64,000 nt of DNA, from positions 2,108,001 through 2,172,000 of the forward strand of contig NZ_CP162511.1 of assembly GCF_040939305.1 (NCBI RefSeq). The letters are read 5' to 3'. Source of the stretch: Herbiconiux sp. A18JL235. Its GTDB lineage: Bacteria; Actinomycetota; Actinomycetes; Actinomycetales; Microbacteriaceae. Below are positions 53,136 through 61,529 of this stretch, piece after piece. Position 1 is the stretch's first letter, and every line of letters begins with the position of its first letter. Both the position numbers and the translations under genes were made by a program. A model generated the notes under the pieces. The model worked only from the letters and a program-made list of their open reading frames with translations. It was not told where the DNA came from and did no database searches.

Positions 53136-54734
53136 GTGCTCAGCGTAAGTGACCTGGCGATCCGGGTGGGCGCACGTACCCTCATGGAGGACGTGTCGTT
53201 CCGGGTCGGCTCGGGCGACAAGGTGGGGCTCGTCGGCCGCAACGGCGCCGGCAAGACCACCCTCACCAAGGTGCTCGCCGGCGACCTGCTGCCCTCCGAA
53301 GGTTCGGTGCAGCGCAGCGGCGAGCTCGGCTACCTGCCGCAGGACCCCCGCTCGGGCGACCCCGAAGAACTCGCTCGCACCCGCATCCTCAACGCCCGCG
53401 GGCTCGGCTCGCTGCTGCTCGGCATGCAGGAGTCGTCGATGGCCATGGGCTCCGACGACGAGAAGGTCGCCGCCGCGGCCATGAAGAAGTACGGCAACCT
53501 CACCGAGCGCTTCGACGCGCTCGGCGGGTACGCCGCCGAGGCGGAGGCCGCCTCGATCGCGAGCAACCTCAGCCTTCCCGACCGCATCCTCGACCAGCCG
53601 TTGAAGACCCTCTCGGGCGGCCAGCGCCGCCGTATCGAGCTGGCGCGCATCCTGTTCTCCGACGCCGAGACCCTCATCCTCGACGAGCCCACGAACCATC
53701 TCGACGCCGACAGCGTGGTGTGGCTGCGCGAGTTCCTGAAGAGCTACAGCGGCGGCTTCATCGTGATCTCGCACGACATCGAGCTGGTGGGCGAGACGGT
53801 GAACCGCGTGTTCTACCTCGACGCCAACCGCCAGGTGATCGACGTGTACAACATGAACTGGCGCAATTACCTCAAGCAGCGCGAAGCGGATGAGGAGCGC
53901 CGCAAGAAGGAGCGCGTCAACGTCGAGAAGAAGGCCACGCAGCTGCAGCTGCAGGCGGCCCGCTTCGGTGCCAAGGCCTCCAAGGCCGCTGCTGCCCACC
54001 AGATGGTGGCCCGTGCCGAGAAGATGCTCTCCGGGCTCGAAGAGGTGCGCGCCGTCGACCGCGTGGCGAAGCTGCGCTTCCCGACGCCGGCCGCCTGCGG
54101 CCGCACCCCTCTCATGGCGTCGAACCTCTCGAAGAGCTACGGATCGCTCGAGATCTTCACCGCCGTCGACCTCGCCATCGACCGCGGGTCGAAGGTCGTC
54201 GTGCTGGGCCTGAACGGTGCCGGCAAGACGACCCTCCTGCGCATCCTCGGCGGGGTCGACAAGCCCGACACGGGTCAGCTCGAGCCGGGTCACGGCCTGC
54301 GCATCGGCTACTACGCCCAGGAGCACGAGACCATCGACGTGAAGCGCTCGGTGCTCGAGAACATGGTGTCGGCCTCACCGAACCTCACCGAGACCGAGGC
54401 GCGTCGGGTGCTCGGCTCCTTCCTGTTCACCGGAGACGACTCGCACAAGCCGGCGGGCGTGCTCTCCGGTGGCGAGAAGACGAGGCTCGCGCTCGCCATG
54501 ATCGTCGTGAGCGGCGCGAACGTTCTGCTGCTCGACGAGCCGACCAACAACCTCGACCCGGCGAGCCGCGAAGAGATCCTGGATGCGCTGGCCCATTACG
54601 AGGGCGCGGTCGTGCTGGTGAGTCACGACGAGGGAGCGGTCGAGGCGCTGAACCCCGAGCGGGTGCTCATCCTGCCCGACGGGGTGGAGGACCACTGGAA
54701 CAAGGATTACGCGGAGCTGATCAGCCTGGCGTAG
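53136..54734 (+). CDS. ABC-F family ribosome-associated ATPase
   Basis: A 532-residue soluble protein with two ABC domains and no membrane segments, the ABC-F layout. Walker A motifs are GRNGAGKTT (near residue 34) and GLNGAGKTT (near residue 358). Signatures are LSGGQRRRIELARI and LSGGEKTRLALAM. The charged linker between the domains (about residues 245-290, KQREADEERRKKERVNVEKK) is the P-site tRNA interaction motif. The family acts on ribosomes stalled during translation, and some members give antibiotic resistance; this one resembles the widespread actinobacterial housekeeping type. GTG start 53136 chosen at the first conserved strand. Confidence 0.93.
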   Translation: MLSVSDLAIRVGARTLMEDVSFRVGSGDKVGLVGRNGAGKTTLTKVLAGDLLPSEGSVQRSGELGYLPQDPRSGDPEELARTRILNARGLGSLLLGMQESSMAMGSDDEKVAAAAMKKYGNLTERFDALGGYAAEAEAASIASNLSLPDRILDQPLKTLSGGQRRRIELARILFSDAETLILDEPTNHLDADSVVWLREFLKSYSGGFIVISHDIELVGETVNRVFYLDANRQVIDVYNMNWRNYLKQREADEERRKKERVNVEKKATQLQLQAARFGAKASKAAAAHQMVARAEKMLSGLEEVRAVDRVAKLRFPTPAACGRTPLMASNLSKSYGSLEIFTAVDLAIDRGSKVVVLGLNGAGKTTLLRILGGVDKPDTGQLEPGHGLRIGYYAQEHETIDVKRSVLENMVSASPNLTETEARRVLGSFLFTGDDSHKPAGVLSGGEKTRLALAMIVVSGANVLLLDEPTNNLDPASREEILDALAHYEGAVVLVSHDEGAVEALNPERVLILPDGVEDHWNKDYAELISLA

Positions 54735-54760
54735 CCTGCAGCAGGCCTGCCGGCTGAGGC

Positions 54761-55594
54761 CTACGAGTTGTCGAGGATCTCGTCCTCGATCTGCGCGTCC
54801 GTGCGCTTGGCCCGGCGCTTGCGCTCGCGTTCGGCGGCGCGCTCCTGCTCCTCGGGGTCGTCTTCGTTCGCCCGGCGGTACTCCTGACGGATGATGTAGC
54901 CGAGCCCCACGAAACCGAGCAGCCCGAAGCAGAACCACTGGAAGGTGTACGACAGGTGGGCGCCCTCGTCGGGCTGCGGCTTCGGCATCGCCATCGGCCG
55001 CTCGGCGGGGGCCGGGTCTTCAGACGCCAGCAACCCGTAGGCCGCGGTGAACACGGGGCGGCCGATCTGCTCGGCCACCACCGGGAGCTCGATGCTCGCC
55101 AGCTGTCCGTTCTCGAGGTCGCCCGACCCGAACTGGGGCTCACCCGCCTTCAGGCGCACCACGATCGACACCGTCCCCTCGGGAGCCGGCGGGATCGCAT
55201 CCGGGAGATTCTGCTGCTGGCCGGTGGGCACCCATCCGCGATCCACGACGAAGACGTCGCCGTTGCCGAGCTCGAACGGCACCAGCACGTCGAAGCCGAC
55301 GTCTCCGCCGAGCGGGCGGTTGCGCACGAGCAGCTGGTCGTCGGTGAGGTACCGGCCGGTGGCCTCGACAGTGAGCCACTCCTGCGACTCGTCGTAGGAG
55401 TCGAGGCCGGGCAACGCCTCGGTGAGCGGGGTCGGAACGGCGTCGTAGTTCGACTCGACACGGTTGATCTCGGCGACCGCCTCGTCGCGGCGGGCGAGCT
55501 GCCACATCGCGAGCAAGACGCAGACGATCGCGAACACCACGGTGAGGGCGAGGTAACCTGCCCAGCGTCGGTGCAGCAGGAAGCGCCAACCCAT
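54761..55594 (-). CDS. SURF1 family cytochrome oxidase biogenesis protein
   Basis: A 277-residue membrane protein. Two transmembrane helices, residues 12-30 and about 219-240, flank an extracytoplasmic domain with GRYLTDDQLLVRNRP and VFVVDRGWVP, the SURF1 landmarks. SURF1 helps insert heme A into subunit I of cytochrome oxidase, which fits ctaA and ctaB nearby. The C-terminal 40 residues are a highly charged cytoplasmic tail. ATG overlaps the upstream stop (TGATG). Confidence 0.92.
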   Translation of the reverse strand: MGWRFLLHRRWAGYLALTVVFAIVCVLLAMWQLARRDEAVAEINRVESNYDAVPTPLTEALPGLDSYDESQEWLTVEATGRYLTDDQLLVRNRPLGGDVGFDVLVPFELGNGDVFVVDRGWVPTGQQQNLPDAIPPAPEGTVSIVVRLKAGEPQFGSGDLENGQLASIELPVVAEQIGRPVFTAAYGLLASEDPAPAERPMAMPKPQPDEGAHLSYTFQWFCFGLLGFVGLGYIIRQEYRRANEDDPEEQERAAERERKRRAKRTDAQIEDEILDNS

Positions 55595-55848
55595 CAGAGC
55601 GCGCCTTCAGCCGGCGCGGGTGCGGAGCCGGGCACTGAGCCCGCGACCGCCAGCACCTCGAGCGGGAAGTCGCGCGCGCCGAGGAACTCGCGGAGGAAGT
55701 CGACATGCTCGTCGCAGGCCAGCCACACCTTGCGGCGCGACTCGTCGTGGATCTTCGGGTTGCGCCATTCGATGCGCCACGACGCGGCGGCGCGGCAACC
55801 CGCCCTGGAGCACTCCTCGGCGGCGGGTTCGAGGCCGAGTGAGATCAC
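55594..55848 (-). CDS. Small zinc-ribbon-like conserved hypothetical protein
   Basis: An 84-residue protein with C13-x4-C18 and C45-x2-H48, a likely zinc site, around WRIEWRNPKIHDESRRKVWLACDEH (landmarks). It resembles a small conserved actinobacterial protein family of unknown function. GTG 55848 overlaps the DUF3099 stop (GTGA), and its own stop overlaps the SURF1 start, so all three are translationally coupled. Confidence 0.75.
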   Translation of the reverse strand: MISLGLEPAAEECSRAGCRAAASWRIEWRNPKIHDESRRKVWLACDEHVDFLREFLGARDFPLEVLAVAGSVPGSAPAPAEGAL

Positions 55849-56162
55849 TCCCGCGGCCCCCGCTCGTTCTCGCGCCCCACGCCGGGTGGGGGCACCTGCG
55901 GCCGGTACACCTCGATGGCGCTCGGGCGCTCGGCCCTGTTCACCCAGGAGGTGCCCACATTCGCCACGACGACCGCGAAGTACGGCAGCAGGATGGCCCC
56001 GGCGGCGAGGAAGACGACGGCCCACCACTCGTGGATGAAGAAGATCAGCACGAGGCAGGTGACACGGATGGCCATGATCACGAGGTACTTGGTCATGCGA
56101 CTGCGCCGCTCGTCGTCGGGCGACGGCGGGAGACTCGTGACCGACTGGTTCCGCTGCTTCAT
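55845..56162 (-). CDS. DUF3099 membrane protein
   Basis: A 105-residue protein with two membrane helices at about residues 25-42 and 46-67, and the DUF3099 landmarks SVTSLPPSPDDERRSRM and WVNRAERPSAIEVY. Start ATG 56162 is preferred because GAGG is five bases upstream; a GTG at 56168 is possible. It is divergent from fabG, a common actinobacterial pairing. Function unknown. Confidence 0.82.
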   Translation of the reverse strand: MKQRNQSVTSLPPSPDDERRSRMTKYLVIMAIRVTCLVLIFFIHEWWAVVFLAAGAILLPYFAVVVANVGTSWVNRAERPSAIEVYRPQVPPPGVGRENERGPRE

Positions 56163-56242
56163 GATCACCTCTAGCCTACGCTTCGCGAACTGCTCCTAAG
56201 CTGGTATCCGTCTGTTCATCGCCCAGTCAGGAGCCCCACCGC

Positions 56243-56965
56243 GTGACCACCACGACCACCCCCCGCACCGTTGTCATCACCGGAGGAAACCGTGGCATCG
56301 GCTACGCCATCGCCGAGGAGTTCGTGGCCCAGGGCCACCGCGTGGCCGTGACCTCACGCTCGGGGTCGGGCGGGCCGGAGGGCGCACTGACCGTGAAGGG
56401 CGACGTCAACGACACGGAGTCGATCGACGCGGCATTCGACGCCGTCGAGAAGGAGCTCGGCCCGGTCGAGGTCGTCGTCGCGAACGCCGGCGTCACCCGC
56501 GACACGCTGCTCCTGCGCATGACCGAGAGCGACTTCACCGAGGTGATCGACACGAACCTCACGGGTGCGTTCCGGGTCGTCAAGCGCGCCTCGAAGGGGA
56601 TGCTCAAGGCCCGTTTCGGTCGCGTGGTGCTCATCTCGAGCGTCGTGGGCCTCTACGGCTCGCCCGGCCAGATCAACTACAGCTCCTCGAAGGCCGCGCT
56701 CGTGGGCTTCGCCCGATCGCTCACCCGCGAGCTCGGCGGGCGCGGCATCACCGCGAACGTCGTCGCGCCCGGCTTCATCGAGACCGACATGACCGCCGAA
56801 CTGCCCGAGGCGCAGCAGTCCGAGTACAAGAAGAACATCCCCGCCGCCCGCTACGGCACCGCCGCCGAAGTCGCCAAGGCCGTCGCCTGGCTCGCCTCCG
56901 ACGACGCCGCCTACATCTCCGGCGCCGTCATCCCCGTCGACGGCGGCCTCGGCATGGGGCACTAG
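56243..56965 (+). CDS. fabG: 3-oxoacyl-ACP reductase FabG-type SDR
   Basis: A 240-residue classical SDR. It has the coenzyme motif TGGNRGIGYAIA at residues 11-22, NAGVTRDTLLLRM, and the catalytic Ser (ISSVVGLYG), Tyr and Lys (YSSSKAAL). VAPGFIETDM and the C-terminal YISGAVIPVDGGLGMGH are standard for FabG. It reduces 3-oxoacyl-ACP with NADPH in fatty acid elongation; relatives such as mycobacterial MabA serve related pathways. GTG start has AGGAG upstream, and TAAGCT at 56197-56202 is a likely -10. Confidence 0.92.
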   Translation: MTTTTTPRTVVITGGNRGIGYAIAEEFVAQGHRVAVTSRSGSGGPEGALTVKGDVNDTESIDAAFDAVEKELGPVEVVVANAGVTRDTLLLRMTESDFTEVIDTNLTGAFRVVKRASKGMLKARFGRVVLISSVVGLYGSPGQINYSSSKAALVGFARSLTRELGGRGITANVVAPGFIETDMTAELPEAQQSEYKKNIPAARYGTAAEVAKAVAWLASDDAAYISGAVIPVDGGLGMGH

Positions 56966-56978
56966 GGCACGGATGGTC

Positions 56979-57063
56979 GCACGGTGGGGGTGGGTTTCGC
57001 CATCCGCCTAGGGGTCGAGCGGAGCTCGAAGGCGGCGGAGGTCGGAACCCACCCCCACCGTGC
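56979..57063. repeat. Nested 85-bp palindrome between fabG and serB
   Basis: Perfect 18-bp arms (56979-56996 and 57046-57063) enclose a second hairpin built from CCGCCT/AGGCGG and TCGAGC-GGA-GCTCGA (57004-57035). The outer right arm ends at the base next to the serB stop codon. It can act as a bidirectional terminator for these convergent genes, but it is much larger than needed. Confidence 0.85.
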
Positions 57064-57762
57064 TCAGCCGCGCAGACCCAGGAGGGGGAGGAGCTGGGAG
57101 AGGTCGCGGACGTTCATGATGACGTCGGCGTTCTCCCGCACCTTCGGGCGGGCGTGGAAGGCGACCGAGAGTCCCGCGACCTCCATCATGCGGAGGTCGT
57201 TGGCTCCGTCACCGACCGCAACGGTGCGGGAGAGGGGGATGGCGGCGGATGCTGCCCACTCGATGAGTGCATCCGCTTTGCTCTGCGGGTCGATGATGGG
57301 GCCGGAGACCTCGCCCGTGAGGCGGCCGCCGCGCACCCCCAGCCGGTTGGCGCGCCAGTGGTCGAGGCCGAGCTGCTCGGCGAGCGGGTCGAGCACCTCG
57401 TGGAACCCGCCCGAGACCACACCGACCAGGCCGTCGTGGGCGTGCAGGGCCGAGATCATCTCCGGCACGCCGGCCGTGACGGTGATGGCGGAGCGCACCT
57501 CGTCGAACGCCGTCGCCGGGAGACCCTCGAGAAGGGCGACGCGGGCCTCGAGGCTCTGGGCGAAGTCGAGATCGCCGCGCATGGCGCGCTCGGTGATCTC
57601 GGCGACCTCGGCGTGGCAGCCGGCGAGATCGCCGAGCATCTCGATGACCTCGTTCTCGATGAGCGTCGAGTCGACGTCGAGCACGACGAGCAGGCGCGTG
57701 TCGGGGTGAGTCTCGTGCTGACTCGGGGTGGGTTCGACCTCGGTCAGCACGTCATGACTCAT
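57064..57762 (-). CDS. serB: Phosphoserine phosphatase
   Basis: A 232-residue HAD phosphatase, last step of serine synthesis. HAD motif I is [11 protein letters not shown] with nucleophile D29, motif II is VVSGGFHEV, and motif III is [12 protein letters not shown]. It is the short form without an ACT domain. ATG 57762 overlaps the glgC stop (ATGA), an unusual pairing of serine and glycogen genes. Confidence 0.94.
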   Translation of the reverse strand: MSHDVLTEVEPTPSQHETHPDTRLLVVLDVDSTLIENEVIEMLGDLAGCHAEVAEITERAMRGDLDFAQSLEARVALLEGLPATAFDEVRSAITVTAGVPEMISALHAHDGLVGVVSGGFHEVLDPLAEQLGLDHWRANRLGVRGGRLTGEVSGPIIDPQSKADALIEWAASAAIPLSRTVAVGDGANDLRMMEVAGLSVAFHARPKVRENADVIMNVRDLSQLLPLLGLRG

Positions 57763-59003
57763 GGCTCTACGCGTTCTCCCTTGCCGACGACGGTGATGCC
57801 GGAATCGGTCACCGTGAAGCCCCGCTCGCGGTCTCGCTCGGCGTCGACGCCGATCTGGGCACCGGCCATCACGACCACGTTCTTGTCAAGGATAGCGCGG
57901 CGCACCACAGCATCCGGTTCGATGTGAACCCGGTCGAACAGCACCGACTGCTGCACGAGCGCGCCGGAGTCGACGGTGGTCCAGGGGCCGACGACGCTGC
58001 CCTCGACGCGTGCGCCCGAGATCAGGCAGCCGAGCGACACGATCGACTCGACGGTGACGCCCGGGTTGCCCTTGCTGTCGCGCACGAACTTCGCGGGCGG
58101 CGAGTTGAGGGCCTGGGTGTAGATGGGCCAGCGCTCGTTGTAGAGGTTGAACACCGGCAGCGCCGAGATGAGGTCTTGGTGCGCGTCGTAGAACGAGTCG
58201 ATCGTTCCCACGTCGCGCCAGTAATAGCGATCACGGTCGGTGGAGCCGGGCACGTCGTTGCGGTTGAGGTCGTAGACGGCGGCGTTGCCGGACGTGACGA
58301 AGTCGGGGATGATGTCGCCGCCCATGTCATGGCTCGACTCGGGCCGCTCGCCATCGCGGATGACGGCGTCGATGAGCTGCTGGGCATCGAAGACGTAGTT
58401 GCCCATCGAGGCGAGCACCTCGCCGGGGGAGTCGGCGAGACCGACCGCGTTCTTCGGCTTCTCGAGGAACTCCGAGATGCGGGTGGGGTCGTCGCCCTGG
58501 GTCTGGATGACGCCGAACTGGTCGGCGAGCTCGATGGGCTGACGGATGGCGGCCACCGTGGCCCCCGCGCCCGAGGCGATGTGCGCCTCGATCATCTGCT
58601 CGAAGTCCATGCGGTAGACGTGGTCGGCGCCGACCACGACGACGATGTCGGGGTTCTCATCGCGGATGAGGTTGAGCGACTGCAGGATGGCGTCGGCCGA
58701 GCCGCTGAACCAGCGCTTGCCGAGCCGCTGCTGCGCAGGCACCGAGGCGATGTAGGAGTTGAGCAGCCCGTTGAGGTGCCAGGTCTGCGAGACGTGGCGG
58801 TCGAGCGAGTGCGACTTGTACTGGGTGAGCACCACGATCTGCTGCAGCCCGGAATTCACGAGGTTCGACAGCGCGAAGTCGATGAGCCGGTAGCCTCCAC
58901 CGAACGGCACACCCGGCTTCGCCCGGTCGGCCGTGAGCGGCATGAGGCGCTTGCCCTCGCCGCCGGCGAGAACGATGCCGAAGATCTTCTTTGAGGCTGC
59001 CAT
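57759..59003 (-). CDS. glgC: Glucose-1-phosphate adenylyltransferase
   Basis: A 414-residue enzyme making ADP-glucose from ATP and glucose 1-phosphate. Landmarks are [20 protein letters not shown] at residues 11-30, [24 protein letters not shown] and YWRDVGTID. The C-terminal left-handed beta-helix repeats are present. Length and architecture are standard. It is divergent from glgA across 48 bp and coupled to serB. Confidence 0.97.
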   Translation of the reverse strand: MAASKKIFGIVLAGGEGKRLMPLTADRAKPGVPFGGGYRLIDFALSNLVNSGLQQIVVLTQYKSHSLDRHVSQTWHLNGLLNSYIASVPAQQRLGKRWFSGSADAILQSLNLIRDENPDIVVVVGADHVYRMDFEQMIEAHIASGAGATVAAIRQPIELADQFGVIQTQGDDPTRISEFLEKPKNAVGLADSPGEVLASMGNYVFDAQQLIDAVIRDGERPESSHDMGGDIIPDFVTSGNAAVYDLNRNDVPGSTDRDRYYWRDVGTIDSFYDAHQDLISALPVFNLYNERWPIYTQALNSPPAKFVRDSKGNPGVTVESIVSLGCLISGARVEGSVVGPWTTVDSGALVQQSVLFDRVHIEPDAVVRRAILDKNVVVMAGAQIGVDAERDRERGFTVTDSGITVVGKGERVEP

Positions 59004-59051
59004 AGCCCTAACCCTAATGAGGTTTCGGCCGGTCTGTACTACGGTTCGAGC
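59004..59051. promoter_or_regulatory. Back-to-back leaderless promoters of glgC and glgA
   Basis: The whole 48-bp spacer is promoter. On the plus strand TACGGT (59040-59045) lies six bases before glgA ATG 59052. On the minus strand TAGGGT (59016-59011) lies seven bases before glgC ATG 59003. Both transcripts would have almost no leader, and any -35 regions would overlap, so the two genes probably compete or share control. Confidence 0.6.
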
Positions 59052-60236
59052 ATGCGAGTCGACGTCATCACCAGAGAGTATCCGCCGGAGGTCTACGGGG
59101 GTGCCGGCGTGCACGTCGCCGAGCTCGTGAAGGGGCTGCGTGAGCACCTCGACGTGGCAGTGCGCTGCTTCGGTGCGCCGCGTGACGAGCCGGGCGTGTT
59201 CGCCTACGGGGTGCCCGCCGAGCTGGCCGGCGCGAACCCCAGTCTCACCACCCTGGGCGTCGACCTGCAGATCGCCGAGGCCACAGCCGGCACCTCCCTG
59301 GTGCATTCGCACACCTGGTACGCCAACGCGGCAGGCAGGCTCTCGTCGCTCCTGCACGGCGTGCCCCACGTGGTGACCGCGCACTCCCTCGAGCCCTTGC
59401 GGCCGTGGAAGGCCGAGCAGCTGGGCGGCGGCTACCGCATCTCGTCGCAGATCGAGAAAGACGCCTTCGAGACGGCGGATGCGGTGATCGCCGTCTCCCA
59501 CGGCATGCGTCGCGACATCCTCCGCTCCTACCCCGCGCTCGACGAGTCGAAGGTCACGGTGGTCTACAACGGCATCGACCTGGCGCGCTGGAAGCCGAAC
59601 GACGACGCCTCCGTGCTGGAGCGTCTCGGCATCGACCCGTCGCGCCTCACCGTGGTGTTCGTGGGTCGCATCACCCGCCAGAAGGGACTGCCGTATCTGC
59701 TCGAGGCGATCGCCCAGCTACCGGCAGAGGTGCAGGTCGTGCTCTGCGCGGGCGCTCCCGACACCCCCGCGATCATGGAGGAGGTCAGCTCGGCGGTGCG
59801 CGAGCTGCAGCAGACCCGCACGGGCGTCGTCTGGGTCGAGGAGATCCTGCCGCAGCACGAGCTCACCGCCGTGCTCACCGCGGCAACCGTGTTCGTCTGC
59901 CCCTCGGTGTACGAGCCGCTCGGCATCGTGAATCTCGAGGCGATGGCCTGCGGGCTCCCCGTCGTGGGCACCGCGACCGGCGGAATCCCCGAGGTCGTCG
60001 ACGACGGCGTCACCGGGCTGCTCGTGCCGATCGACCAGCTGCAGGACGGCACGGGAACCCCCACCGACCCCGACCGCTTCGTCGCCGACCTCGCCCGGGC
60101 GCTCACCGAGGTCGTCACCGACCCCGATCGTGCGGCCGAGATGGGGCGGGCGGGTCGCGCCCGCGCGGAGGCCGAGTTCAGCTGGGCGGCGATCGCGGCC
60201 CAGACCGCCGAGATCTACCGCACACTCGTCGATTAG
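59052..60236 (+). CDS. glgA: Glycogen synthase, corynebacterial type (GlgA/GlgM)
   Basis: A 394-residue GT4-family transferase using ADP-glucose. The N-terminus [18 protein letters not shown] is the acceptor loop of this family. The C-terminal donor site has [12 protein letters not shown] and the E-x7-E motif EPLGIVNLE. This subgroup is annotated glycogen synthase, but the mycobacterial member GlgM mainly makes maltose 1-phosphate for the GlgE pathway. Divergence from glgC and the TreS-like gene at the window end favour the GlgM role; that is inference. Confidence 0.92.
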   Translation: MRVDVITREYPPEVYGGAGVHVAELVKGLREHLDVAVRCFGAPRDEPGVFAYGVPAELAGANPSLTTLGVDLQIAEATAGTSLVHSHTWYANAAGRLSSLLHGVPHVVTAHSLEPLRPWKAEQLGGGYRISSQIEKDAFETADAVIAVSHGMRRDILRSYPALDESKVTVVYNGIDLARWKPNDDASVLERLGIDPSRLTVVFVGRITRQKGLPYLLEAIAQLPAEVQVVLCAGAPDTPAIMEEVSSAVRELQQTRTGVVWVEEILPQHELTAVLTAATVFVCPSVYEPLGIVNLEAMACGLPVVGTATGGIPEVVDDGVTGLLVPIDQLQDGTGTPTDPDRFVADLARALTEVVTDPDRAAEMGRAGRARAEAEFSWAAIAAQTAEIYRTLVD

Positions 60237-60284
60237 ATTCCGCCGAACCGGGAGCCGCGGTGCATTCGCACTCCCGCGGTTGAC

Positions 60285-60297
60285 TAGGCTTGGAGCA
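60285..60297 (+). promoter_or_regulatory. Leaderless-type promoter of the solitary ABC ATPase
   Basis: TAGGCT at 60285-60290 is followed by exactly six bases and ATG at 60297. Confidence 0.6.
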
Positions 60298-61079
60298 TGC
60301 CCACTGTGCTCGATCTCGAAGACGTTTCCGTTGTCCGCGATGGCACCACCATCATCCGGGATGTGCACTGGAGGGTCGAGGGCGATCAGCGCTGGGTGGT
60401 GCTCGGGCCGAACGGCGCCGGCAAGACCACGCTGCTGCAGATCGCCGCGGCGATGAGCCACCCCTCGGGCGGCTCGGTGCAGGTTCTCGACGGGCGGCTG
60501 GGCGAGGTCGACCTGTTCGAGTTGCGTCCCCGCGTGGGTTTCGCGTCGAGCGCGATGGCCCGCCGCTTCCCGGCGAACGAGACCGTGCTGAACGTCGTGC
60601 TCACGGCCGCCTACTCGGTGACCGGGCGCTGGAACGAGGCCTACGAGGAGATCGACGAGCGCCGCGCGCAGCGCGTGCTGAGCGAGTGGAAGCTCGACCA
60701 CCTCGCCGACCGCCTGTTCGGGTCGCTCAGCGACGGCGAGCAGAAGCGTGTGCAGATCGCCCGCTCGGTGATGACCGACCCTGAGCTGCTGCTGCTCGAC
60801 GAGCCGGCCGCGTCGCTCGATCTCGGGGCCCGTGAGGAGCTGCTGACGCTGCTCGGGGGATACGCCTCGGCGCCCGAGGCACCCGCGATCGTCATGGTCA
60901 CGCACCACGTCGAGGAGATCCCGGTGGGCTTCACCCACGCCCTGCTGCTCGGCCGGGGCGGCATCGTCGCCCAGGGCCCGCTCGGCGAGGTGCTCACCTC
61001 CGAGCGTCTCGAGGAGACCTTCGGGCTGCCGATCGCGCTCACCGAGACCGACGGGCGTTTCGTAGCTCGCGCCGCCTGA
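60297..61079 (+). CDS. Solitary ABC ATP-binding protein (YlmA-like)
   Basis: A 260-residue single ABC domain. It has Walker [10 protein letters not shown] near residue 38, signature [13 protein letters not shown] (Asp for the usual Gly), Walker [13 protein letters not shown] and the switch His in MVTHHVEE. It resembles the YlmA group of ATPases. No permease or binding protein is next to it, so its partner, if any, is elsewhere. Transcribed on its own from a leaderless-type promoter. Confidence 0.88.
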   Translation: MPTVLDLEDVSVVRDGTTIIRDVHWRVEGDQRWVVLGPNGAGKTTLLQIAAAMSHPSGGSVQVLDGRLGEVDLFELRPRVGFASSAMARRFPANETVLNVVLTAAYSVTGRWNEAYEEIDERRAQRVLSEWKLDHLADRLFGSLSDGEQKRVQIARSVMTDPELLLLDEPAASLDLGAREELLTLLGGYASAPEAPAIVMVTHHVEEIPVGFTHALLLGRGGIVAQGPLGEVLTSERLEETFGLPIALTETDGRFVARAA

Positions 61080-61089
61080 GGTGCTCTGC

Positions 61090-61095
61090 TAAACT
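61090..61095 (+). promoter_or_regulatory. Putative -10 of rpmE2
   Basis: TAAACT 11 bp after the ABC gene predicts a leader of about 70 nt. No Zur-type operator was recognised. Confidence 0.5.
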
Positions 61096-61171
61096 TTCTA
61101 GCTGGCCCGCTCGTCGCGGCCGAAGTTTTCACCGAATCCCCCATCGAAGAGCAGTACTCAAGGACACCACT

Positions 61172-61429
61172 ATGAAGACCGACATCCACCCCACCTACGA
61201 AGCAGTGGTTTTCCGCGACCTCGCCTCGGGCGCGACCTTCCTCACCCGCTCCACCGTGTCGTCGTCGAAGACGATCGAGTGGGAAGACGGCAACACCTAC
61301 CCCGTCATCGACGTCGAGATCTCGTCGGAGTCGCACCCGTTCTACACGGGCAAGCAGCGCATCCTCGACTCGGCCGGCCGCGTCGAGAAGTTCAACAGCC
61401 GCTACAAGGGCTTCGGCGGCAGCAAGTAA
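61172..61429 (+). CDS. rpmE2: 50S ribosomal protein L31 type B
   Basis: An 85-residue ribosomal protein. It begins [10 protein letters not shown] and lacks the CxxC zinc ligands of the type A form. Landmarks are [17 protein letters not shown] and [11 protein letters not shown] with the end FNSRYKGFG. Type B genes are often induced by zinc shortage; no Zur site is seen here, so this may be the constitutive copy. Closed by a clear terminator. Confidence 0.97.
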   Translation: MKTDIHPTYEAVVFRDLASGATFLTRSTVSSSKTIEWEDGNTYPVIDVEISSESHPFYTGKQRILDSAGRVEKFNSRYKGFGGSK

Positions 61430-61457
61430 TCTCTGCGTCCGCTCTCACGGAGCGGTT

Positions 61458-61495
61458 CAGAAGACCCCATCGGCGTCGGCCGGTGGGGTCTTCTG
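61458..61495 (+). terminator. Intrinsic terminator after rpmE2
   Basis: Perfect 12-bp arms CAGAAGACCCCA (61458-61469) and its complement (61484-61495) enclose a GC-rich inner stem. It lies 29 bp after the rpmE2 stop. Confidence 0.85.
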
Positions 61496-61529
61496 CGTGC
61501 GCCGGTCTCCCGATGCCACACTGGGTGTC

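Noticed and set aside
59009..59020. Telomere-like TTAGGGTTAGGG between glgC and glgA
   Set aside because: Just two units. The first contains the TAGGGT -10 hexamer of glgC, so it is a promoter element and not a telomeric repeat.
61080..61171. Possible Zur operator in front of rpmE2
   Set aside because: No palindrome resembling the actinobacterial Zur consensus was found in the leader.
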